A stretch of DNA of 15,145 bases. Source: CAYJPV01 sp964547975. GTDB taxonomy: Bacteria > Acidobacteriota > Vicinamibacteria > Vicinamibacterales > JAKQTR01. A program made the translations under genes and the position numbers. Where the stretch lies: positions 1 through 15,145 of the forward strand of contig CAZJRM010000133.1 in NCBI GenBank assembly GCA_964547975.1. Reading direction: 5' to 3'. The notes under the pieces were generated by a model. That model was not told the DNA's origin, did not search any database, and was given only the letters and a program-made list of their open reading frames with translations. Below are positions 7,073 through 13,185 of this stretch, one piece after another. Each line of letters begins with the position of its first letter. Position 1 is the first letter of the stretch.

Positions 7073-7542
7073 GCGGGCGACACGCGTTCGTCGCGGCCGT
7101 CGTCCTCACGCTGGCGATCTGGGGCTGCGGCGGAGGTGGCGGATCGACGTCGCCTGCGGGACCGACCCCGTCGCCAGGAACGACGACGCCGGCGGTGGCC
7201 GACATCTCTGGCGCCTGGCGCGGCACGTGGACGTCGAGGCACGAAGGGTTCTCGGTGTCCGAGTCGGCGACGTTGTCCCTCACACAGTCCGCGTCCGCCG
7301 CTGTCGGGACCGTGAGCAGCACCGACTCAGCGGCCGCCGCGATCGCGTCACTGACCCTGACAGGCAGCGAGATCAGCGGCAGCGTCCGGTTGAACTACGC
7401 CACCGGCTGCCAGACGACGGCCCAGGTGAAGGGGAGTGTCTCCGGCGGCCGCCTGCGTTTCGCGACGAGCAGCGTCCCGGTGACCGGTGTCGGGTGGCCC
7501 TGCGACTGGGCCCAGGTCCAGGAGTTCGATCTCGGTCGCTAA
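7069..7542 (+). CDS. small hypothetical lipoprotein coupled to the propeller gene
   Basis: A 157-residue protein begins inside the stop of the propeller gene (ATGA, 7069-7072), so it is probably translationally coupled. The N-terminus (VVLTLAIWGC, Cys20) is a lipoprotein signal, followed by a Gly/Ser/Pro/Thr linker to about residue 42. The mature part opens with ISGAWRGTW and then alternates hydrophobic and polar residues (ATLSLTQSA, SLTLTGSEISGSVRL, GRLRFATS), suggesting a small beta-barrel or beta-sandwich. Cys114 and Cys145 could form a disulfide. I do not recognise a family. Its position suggests a surface partner of the propeller protein. The last codons overlap the convergent serine hydrolase gene by 4 bp. 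Confidence 0.75.
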   Translation: MSGRHAFVAAVVLTLAIWGCGGGGGSTSPAGPTPSPGTTTPAVADISGAWRGTWTSRHEGFSVSESATLSLTQSASAAVGTVSSTDSAAAAIASLTLTGSEISGSVRLNYATGCQTTAQVKGSVSGGRLRFATSSVPVTGVGWPCDWAQVQEFDLGR

Positions 7543-8999
7543 CGTGACAGCCGGCGTTTGATGGCGAGACCGAGATCCGCGGCTGTCGGCGGATCGAGAT
7601 TCGAGACCACGGCCACCGCCCAGCGTTGGTCGGTCTCGAGCAGGGCGTTCGTGCCCGGCGCGCCGCCCGCGAAGCCGACGTCGCCTCCCGCGCGGGCGCC
7701 GGGCGCCGGCACGTCGCCGTCCAGGAACCACGCGGTCATCGTCGCGTCGAGCAGCCGACCCTCGCGCACGGCCTTGTCGAAGGCGAGCAGGTCGGCGGCG
7801 GTCGAGTAGGCGCCGCCGGCCGCGCTCCCGGCCACGCCGTGGGCGTCGCGCGCGTTCCGCAGCGCGCTGTCGGTCCCGCCGAGTTGACGCGAGTAGCCCT
7901 GCGCGAGCGCCCGGCCCGGCTGGTCCGCGCGGAAGTACCCCGTATGCGCCATGCCGGCCGGGGCGAAGACGTGCCGGCTGATGTAGTCCTCGTAGGTGCT
8001 CCCCGACACGCGTGCGACGATCGCCCCGAGCACGACGTAGCAGCCGTTGCAGTACTCACGTTTCGTGCCCGGCTCGAAGCGCAGGGGTTGGGGCGCCACG
8101 AACGCGAAGTAGTCCGCGTTGGACGCGAACCGCGTCTTCGGGGCCGCGTCGAAGGCCGGGCCGAAGAAGTTGGCGATGCCGGCCTGGTGCGTGAGTAGTT
8201 GCGCGATGGTCGCCCGGCGCGCGGCGGGATTCGGGTAGTCGGGCAGCACCTTTCCGAGGGTGTCCGTCAGGGCGAGTTTGCCCTGAGAGACGAGCTGACC
8301 GATGGCCACCTTCGTGAAGGCCTTGCCAATGGAAGCGACGTTGTAGGCGATCGTTGGCCCGGCCGGGGTCTGGCGTTCGCGGTCGGCGAGCCCGTACCCC
8401 CGCTCGAACACGGTGACGCCGTCTTTCGACAGGGCGACGACCCCCGCGAACGTCCCGTCGGCCGCCCTGGCCGCGAGGTAGGCGTCGAGGGCGGCCGTGA
8501 GGTCCGACGTCGACATGTTGCCGCTGATGGGTGGCGGCGCGACCGACGGCGTGTCATCCGACTCGCCGACTTCGACGGCCAGGCTCGTCACTTTGAAGGG
8601 CGGGGCGGCGGTCAACGCGATCTCGAGCCGCCCCTGCAGCCCCGTGGCACCCTTGATGAAGAAGGTGACGGCTTCGTCTTCCGCTGCGCGAACCCGGTCG
8701 ATCGTCATGGCGCCGAAGTCCTCGCGCAGCCGGGTCACCATGGCGGCCCGATCGGCCGGCGTTCGCCGGGCGAGAGCGGCGGCGTCGAAGCGGGCCTGCG
8801 CGACGGCCTCGAACCGCGCGGCGTCTCCACTGGCGAGCGCGTCGAACACGGCGCGCGCGACGGCTTCACGCTCCGCCTGCGGCCGGGCCGGTACCGACTG
8901 GCTGACGGTCACGCCGGCTCCGATGGGCGAGGCGGCGAACACGGCGCAGGCGGCCAGCATCAGTGCGAACGAGTGTGCGGAACGGCTCGAAGGGCGCAT
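7539..8999 (-). CDS. secreted serine hydrolase, beta-lactamase class C / CubicO family
   Basis: The 486-residue product has a signal peptide (residues 1-28, LMLAACAVFAASPIGA). Next comes a helical N-terminal module (about 38-145; ARAVFDALASGDAARFEAVAQ) like the DUF3887/NTF2-type modules seen before such enzymes. The catalytic domain (about 165-486) has S223-I-G-K226 as the SxxK nucleophile motif and Y316-C-N318 as the YxN motif. Where relatives have a H/K-x-G motif, this one reads GFAGGAPGTN (442-451), with Phe443 in place of His or Lys. Family members act as esterases, D-amino peptidases or beta-lactamases; the substrate cannot be told from sequence. The start at 8999 follows GGGAGAG with good spacing, and the signal peptide begins there. 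It ends in interlocked stop codons with the convergent lipoprotein gene. Confidence 0.88.
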   Translation of the reverse strand: MRPSSRSAHSFALMLAACAVFAASPIGAGVTVSQSVPARPQAEREAVARAVFDALASGDAARFEAVAQARFDAAALARRTPADRAAMVTRLREDFGAMTIDRVRAAEDEAVTFFIKGATGLQGRLEIALTAAPPFKVTSLAVEVGESDDTPSVAPPPISGNMSTSDLTAALDAYLAARAADGTFAGVVALSKDGVTVFERGYGLADRERQTPAGPTIAYNVASIGKAFTKVAIGQLVSQGKLALTDTLGKVLPDYPNPAARRATIAQLLTHQAGIANFFGPAFDAAPKTRFASNADYFAFVAPQPLRFEPGTKREYCNGCYVVLGAIVARVSGSTYEDYISRHVFAPAGMAHTGYFRADQPGRALAQGYSRQLGGTDSALRNARDAHGVAGSAAGGAYSTAADLLAFDKAVREGRLLDATMTAWFLDGDVPAPGARAGGDVGFAGGAPGTNALLETDQRWAVAVVSNLDPPTAADLGLAIKRRLSR

Positions 9000-9206
9000 C
9001 GTGTCTCTCCCTGGCGGACTACGGGCATCCGGTGTTTCCCCTTCAGACGCCGTTCGCCTCCGGACGGACGGGTCCGCCAACGACAGCGCGGAGGGTCGGC
9101 GGCATCCTCATGTCTGCCCGCCATCTGCCGATTGTCCCCCTGTGACGAGCCCCCGCCACGCGTGACGCCGGTGTACGTCCGCAACCATGCCCCCGGGGAA
9201 CCGAGA
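9000..9206. other. divergent intergenic region between serine hydrolase and chemoreceptor
   Basis: This 207-bp stretch should hold promoters for both genes. I see ribosome binding sites for each (GGGAG before 8999 on minus, GGGGA 7 nt before 9207 on plus), but no convincing -35/-10 pair and no repeat. The plus-strand RBS lies in an 8-base palindrome, CCCCGGGG (9191-9198). Frames reading through here from the antisense of the hydrolase are not convincing genes. Confidence 0.5.
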
Positions 9207-10730
9207 ATGTCTGCGACTTGGACGATTCGAAAGCGCTTGTTTACCGCCTTCGGCGCGGTTGTTGCCCTGTTCATCATCTTTGGTGCGAATGCTGTTCGCA
9301 CCGCCAACGCCCTCAATCATCACGTGTCGACCATCGTCGAGTCCAACGCCGCCGCCATGGAGACCGCGGCCAGGCTGGAGTCGTTGTCGATGGAACTCAG
9401 CGCGGCGGCCGACATGGTCGTGGTCGCGGCATACCGGAAGGACGTGAAGGGGATCGAGTCGGAATGGGCGGCGCTCTCCGACGCCTACCGCACGCTCGGC
9501 CCAGCCGCCGACGCCCTGGTGGCACGAACCGGCATCGATGCGAACCGCCAGCGTGCCAGGGACGTGGTGGTCGCGATGGGCAAGTGGCACGCGTTGGCCG
9601 AACGCGCCGTCGGGTACGGACGTGAGGGCCGACTCGCGGAGGCGGACGCGGCGATGCAGGAGTCGGAGCAGTACAGTGACGACATCGCTGGCGTCCTCGT
9701 CGGTGAGATCTTCGAGGCCGAGTCGTCGCACCTCCAGGCGGCCCGAGCGTCGGCCGCCGCCACCAAACGCAGCGGCGACCTGGTGTTCGTCGGGATGGCC
9801 TGTGCCATGGCGGCCCTCGCCGTCGGCGTGTGGATGGTCCTGCGCCGGATTGATGGCCACCTCCGTCACCTGGCCATCGATCTTCGCCAAGGCGCGTCAC
9901 AAGTGACCGGCGCCTCGTCGCAGGTGGCGCAGTCGTCACAACAACTGTCGCAGGGGGCGGCGCAGCAGGCGGCCGCGCTCGAGGAAGCGTCGGCGTCACT
10001 GGAGGAAATGGCGTCGATGACGCGCCGCAACGCCGAGAATGCGCGGCACGCGTCCGCCACGGTCGCGGATGCCGGACGGCTGGTGACATCTGCCAACGAG
10101 TCGCTGCGGACGCTGGTGACCGCCATGGCGGACATCGAAGAATCGAGCGGACAGATCACGCGCATCGTGAAGACCATTGACGAGATCGCGTTCCAGACCA
10201 ACATCCTCGCGCTCAATGCGGCCGTCGAGGCGGCGAGGGCCGGTGAGGCGGGCCTGGGCTTCGCCGTGGTGGCCGACGAAGTGCGTACGCTCGCGCAGCG
10301 CTCCGCGCAGGCGGCGAAGGATACCGCGGCGCTGGTCGACGCATCGGCGGCCAGCGCGGCCGGAGGTACTGCGCGCGTGCAAGCCGTGGCCGGCGCGATG
10401 GCTGCGATTGCCGACAACTCGTCGAAGCTCGGGGCGCTCGTCGGTGATGTCAGCACGGCAACCGAGCAGCAGGCTCAGGGGATCAGTCAGGTCAGCCAGG
10501 CCGTGTCGCAGATGGAACGGGTGACCCAGTCGACGGCGGCCACCGCCGAGGAATGTGCGGCGGCGAGCGAGGAACTCAACGCGCAGGCCGAACAATCGCT
10601 CGCCGACGTGCGCACGCTGGAGTCGCTGGTGGGCGGCTCGGGAAGGTCACCGGTCGGGGCGCTGGCGGACGTCGCCGGGCACCGACGTCCGTCGGCGGGT
10701 GCCGTGAACGAACTGCGCCGGGCCGCATGA
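9207..10730 (+). CDS. methyl-accepting chemotaxis protein (transmembrane chemoreceptor)
   Basis: A 507-residue inner-membrane receptor. TM1 is at about 11-28 and TM2 at about 191-212. The roughly 160-residue periplasmic part between them is helical, like the four-helix-bundle sensor class, and its ligand is unknown. The cytoplasmic part is a long coiled coil with the highly conserved signalling tip at about 326-352 (EIAFQTNILALNAAVEAARA, then GLGFAVVADEVR), which contacts CheA and CheW. Gln/Glu/Ala-rich helices on either side provide likely methylation sites. A canonical HAMP domain is not obvious after TM2; residues 213-235 are short and run straight into the signalling helix. There is no CheR/CheB-binding pentapeptide at the C-terminus. 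The start was chosen for GGGGA 7 nt upstream and for TM1 following directly; the frame is open far upstream but that part is antisense to another gene. No che genes are adjacent. The stop codon abuts a palindromic repeat. Confidence 0.93.
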   Translation: MSATWTIRKRLFTAFGAVVALFIIFGANAVRTANALNHHVSTIVESNAAAMETAARLESLSMELSAAADMVVVAAYRKDVKGIESEWAALSDAYRTLGPAADALVARTGIDANRQRARDVVVAMGKWHALAERAVGYGREGRLAEADAAMQESEQYSDDIAGVLVGEIFEAESSHLQAARASAAATKRSGDLVFVGMACAMAALAVGVWMVLRRIDGHLRHLAIDLRQGASQVTGASSQVAQSSQQLSQGAAQQAAALEEASASLEEMASMTRRNAENARHASATVADAGRLVTSANESLRTLVTAMADIEESSGQITRIVKTIDEIAFQTNILALNAAVEAARAGEAGLGFAVVADEVRTLAQRSAQAAKDTAALVDASAASAAGGTARVQAVAGAMAAIADNSSKLGALVGDVSTATEQQAQGISQVSQAVSQMERVTQSTAATAEECAAASEELNAQAEQSLADVRTLESLVGGSGRSPVGALADVAGHRRPSAGAVNELRRAA

Positions 10731-10752
10731 AAAGGGGGCCTGGCCCCCTTTT
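10730..10752 (+). terminator. hairpin with T-run at the chemoreceptor stop
   Basis: The first palindrome of the second cluster begins with the last base of the chemoreceptor stop codon. It folds as AAAAGGGGG / CCCCCTTTT around CCTGG and ends in four Ts, a plausible intrinsic terminator, though the T-run is short. Confidence 0.45.
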
Positions 10753-10839
10753 CGGCGGCGCGCGGTCGGACCTAGAAGGGGGCCTGGCCCCCTTTTCGAC
10801 GGCACGCGGTCGGACCTAAAAGGGGGCCTGGCCCCCTTT
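10730..10839. repeat. three tandem copies of the 44 bp palindromic repeat (T-centred orientation)
   Basis: The palindromes at 10730-10752, 10776-10794 and 10819-10839 are of form A2-4 G5 CC T GG C5 T3-4, with centres at 10741, 10785 and 10829, exactly 44 bp apart. The linkers share the core CGCGGTCGGACCTA, which holds a second palindrome, GGTCGGACC; a decayed copy (GCGCGGTTGGGCC) follows the last unit. This is the reverse complement of the unit in cluster 3196-3305 (there AGGTCTGACCACG), so the clusters face each other. It fills the gap between the chemoreceptor and the DUF1080 gene. Confidence 0.9.
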
Positions 10840-10859
10840 CTGTCGGCGCGCGGTTGGGC

Positions 10860-10865
10860 CATAAT
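10860..10865 (+). promoter_or_regulatory. candidate -10 box, possible leaderless start of the DUF1080 operon
   Basis: CATAAT matches TATAAT at five of six positions and ends 7 bp before the ATG at 10873, so transcription could start at or next to the ATG. No Shine-Dalgarno-like sequence is seen before the ATG. TTTCTG (10837-10842), starting in the last repeat copy, lies 17 bp upstream of the box as a weak -35. Confidence 0.4.
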
Positions 10866-10872
10866 CCACGTC

Positions 10873-11613
10873 ATGAAAAAGACCGCCACGCTCTCCGCTA
10901 TCGTCATCATCGCCGCGCTGGCTACCCACGCGGTCCTCGTCGCCCAGGGGCCCAACACGCTGACGGCCGCCGAGAAGAAGGCCGGCTGGACGCTGCTCTT
11001 CAACGGCAAGGACTTCACCGGCTGGCGCCAGGTCAACAACACCACGATGCCCGCCAACTGGGTCGTCGAAGACCAGGCCATGAAGGTGTTCACAGCGCCA
11101 GACAAGAAGCCGGGCCAGGGCGCCGGCGGCGACGTCATCTACGCCGTCAAGAAGTTCGCCAACTTCGAACTCTCGATCGACTGGAAGACGGAGAAGGCCG
11201 GCAACTCGGGCATCTTCTTCAACGTGCGCGAAGTGCCCGGCAAGCCTATCTACTACGCCGCCCCGGAAGTGCAGGTGCTCGACAACGTCGACGCCACCGA
11301 CAACAAGATCGCCAGCCACCTCGCCGGCTCGCTCTACGACATGCTCGCCGCCGACCCGAAGACCGTCAAGCCCGTCGGCGAGTGGAACACCATCGTCATC
11401 CGCGTGAAGGACGGCAAGGTGACCCACACGCAGAACGGCGTGAAGGTCGTGGAATACACGCTCTGGACGCCCGAGTGGGACAAGATGGTCCAGGAGAGCA
11501 AGTTCAAGACGTTCCCCGGCTTCACCGAAGGTATCGCCAAGGAAGGCTACGTCGGCCTCCAGGACCACGGCTACGCGATCTGGTTCCGCAACATCAAGAT
11601 CCGCGAGCTCTAG
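10873..11613 (+). CDS. secreted DUF1080 protein (3-keto-disaccharide hydrolase-like domain)
   Basis: The 246-residue product has a signal peptide (MKKTATLSAIVIIAALATHA, likely cleaved near VAQ 22-25). A single DUF1080 domain (PF06439, concanavalin-like jelly roll) follows. Typical blocks are GWTLLFNGKDFTGW (38-51), NFELSIDWK (97-105), GNSGIFFNV (110-118), PEVQVLDN (131-138), GEWNTIVIRVKDGKVTHTQN (169-188) and GYVGLQDHGYAIWFRNIKI (225-243). Characterised relatives bind or hydrolyse carbohydrates, including 3-keto-glycosides; the substrate here is unknown. The gene is rich in Lys, Asn and Ile, with almost all Lys as AAG and Ile as ATC, a bias consistent with strong expression. The cyclase gene follows 15 bp later on the same strand. 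Confidence 0.88.
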   Translation: MKKTATLSAIVIIAALATHAVLVAQGPNTLTAAEKKAGWTLLFNGKDFTGWRQVNNTTMPANWVVEDQAMKVFTAPDKKPGQGAGGDVIYAVKKFANFELSIDWKTEKAGNSGIFFNVREVPGKPIYYAAPEVQVLDNVDATDNKIASHLAGSLYDMLAADPKTVKPVGEWNTIVIRVKDGKVTHTQNGVKVVEYTLWTPEWDKMVQESKFKTFPGFTEGIAKEGYVGLQDHGYAIWFRNIKIREL

Positions 11614-11628
11614 CGGAAGGGCACCTCG

Positions 11629-13164
11629 ATGACGGACCGCCGGACCAAGACCCAGCTGCTCCACGAACTCGCGTCGTTGCGCGAGCAGTTGGCCCGCCAG
11701 CAGCAGGAGGCCGAGGTCTGCGCGGATGCCGCCCGCAAGGAGGTGGCCCGGTATCGCGAATTGTTCGACGAGGCGCCCGTCGCCTACCACGAGGTGGACC
11801 GCGAAGGGCGCATCTCGAGGATCAACCGCGCCGAAGTCGAAATGCTGGGGTACCTGCCCGAAGAGATGATCGGGCGCCACGTCTGGGAGTTCATCGGCGA
11901 GGACAAAGTCTCGCGTGAGGCGGTCCTCGCCAAACTCTCGGGCGCCCGGCCGCCCGGTCATCGTCTCGAACGGACCTACACCCGCAAGGACGGGACCTCG
12001 ATTCCGATCCTCTGCGAGGACCGCCTCATCCGCGACGCGGCCGGCACCATCGTCGGCATCCGGACGGCCATCCAGGACATCAGCGACCGCAAGGTGGCCG
12101 AGCAGGCCAGCGAGCAGCTGTCCGTGCTGGTCCAGCGGCTCGAGGAACGGGACCGTCAGAACACCATCCTGAACGAGATGCGGGAGTTCCTCCTCGCCTG
12201 TTCGTCGACGGCGGAAATCGGGCCGGTCGCCACGCGCGCGATCTCGCGCCTGTTCCCGGGGTCGTCGGGCGCGCTCCTGTTGCTCAGCCCCTCGCGCACG
12301 GACATGGAGACCGTCGCTCGCTGGGGCGCGCACCCCGAGGATGTCGACGAGAACCTGTTCGCGCCGGATGCCTGCTGGGGCCTTCGCCTCGGCGGACCGC
12401 ACGTCATCGACAATCCGGACACCGGCATGCTCTGCCCGCACGTCAAGGTGAAGCCGGCCGCCGGCTACGTGTGCCTCCCGCTTACCGCGAAGGGCGACGT
12501 GCTCGGCCTGCTGCACGTCCGCGACTCGGCCACGTCTGCCGACGCCCGGTTGTCGCTCGCCCGCATCAAGGACCTGTCGTCGACCGTCTCGGGCATTCTC
12601 TCGCTGTCGATCTGGAACATGCGACTGCGCGAGACCCTCGCCAACCAGGCGATCAAGGATCCGCTCACCGGCCTCTTCAACCGCGCGTTCATGGAAGACT
12701 CGCTGCAGCGCGAGATCTACCGCGCGAGCCGCAAGCAGGCGCCAATCGCGGTCATCATGGCCGACGTCGATCACTTCAAGAAGTTCAACGACCGGCACGG
12801 CCACGCCGCCGGCGACCTGGTGCTCGCCGAAATGGCGAAGTTCCTCCGCTGGAAGGTCCGCTCGGCCGATATCGTCTGCCGGTACGGCGGTGAGGAGTTC
12901 GCGATCATCCTCCCCGAGTCGTCCCTGCCGGACGGCGTGAAACGCGCCGAGATGCTGAAGGAAGGCGTGAAGGGGCTGCACGTCTCGTACGCCGGCCAGG
13001 AACTCGGGCCGGTGACGATGTCGCTGGGGGTCTCGGCCTACCCCGATCACGGCAGCACGCCGCAGGACCTGCTGCGCGCGGCCGACGGCGCCCTCTACCG
13101 CGCCAAGCAGGCCGGGCGTGACTGCGTCCTCCCGGTCGAAGCCGACGTGCCCGCGGCGCCGTAG
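11629..13164 (+). CDS. PAS-GAF-GGDEF diguanylate cyclase
   Basis: This 511-residue protein, with no transmembrane segment, should make c-di-GMP from two GTP. A coiled coil (1-40) precedes a PAS domain (about 41-155; RYRELFDEAPVAYHEVDREG, RTAIQDISDRK). A GAF-like domain follows (about 178-325), with FLLACSSTAEI, CWGLRLGGPHVI (Cys249) and MLCPHVK (Cys269). The GGDEF domain (about 340-505) has DPLTGLFNRAFME (344-356), MADVDHFKKFND (377-388) and the active site GGEEF (420-424). RSAD (411-414), five residues before GGEEF, matches the RxxD inhibitory site, so product feedback is likely. The start is supported by GGAAGGG ending 7 nt upstream. The 15-bp gap suggests co-transcription with the DUF1080 gene. 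It ends 21 bp from the convergent peptidase gene, and no terminator is seen between them. A PilZ-type c-di-GMP target is encoded at 855-3158. Confidence 0.93.
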   Translation: MTDRRTKTQLLHELASLREQLARQQQEAEVCADAARKEVARYRELFDEAPVAYHEVDREGRISRINRAEVEMLGYLPEEMIGRHVWEFIGEDKVSREAVLAKLSGARPPGHRLERTYTRKDGTSIPILCEDRLIRDAAGTIVGIRTAIQDISDRKVAEQASEQLSVLVQRLEERDRQNTILNEMREFLLACSSTAEIGPVATRAISRLFPGSSGALLLLSPSRTDMETVARWGAHPEDVDENLFAPDACWGLRLGGPHVIDNPDTGMLCPHVKVKPAAGYVCLPLTAKGDVLGLLHVRDSATSADARLSLARIKDLSSTVSGILSLSIWNMRLRETLANQAIKDPLTGLFNRAFMEDSLQREIYRASRKQAPIAVIMADVDHFKKFNDRHGHAAGDLVLAEMAKFLRWKVRSADIVCRYGGEEFAIILPESSLPDGVKRAEMLKEGVKGLHVSYAGQELGPVTMSLGVSAYPDHGSTPQDLLRAADGALYRAKQAGRDCVLPVEADVPAAP

Positions 13165-13185
13165 GCACTCACACCCGCCAACAGC

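Noticed and set aside
8199..9206. N-terminal extension of the chemoreceptor frame
   Set aside because: It would be antisense to the serine hydrolase; the extension is Arg/Gly-rich and lacks domain signals, while an RBS and TM1 follow at 9207.
3306..10729. Composite transposon bounded by the inverted repeat clusters
   Set aside because: No transposase, integrase or target-site duplication is visible, and the genes inside have the same base composition as outside. An insertion is kept only as an open question in the findings.
10816..13050. Long minus-strand open frame (744 codons) opposite the DUF1080 and cyclase genes
   Set aside because: It spans two well-supported genes and the repeat region, has no recognisable domain and has shadow-type composition.
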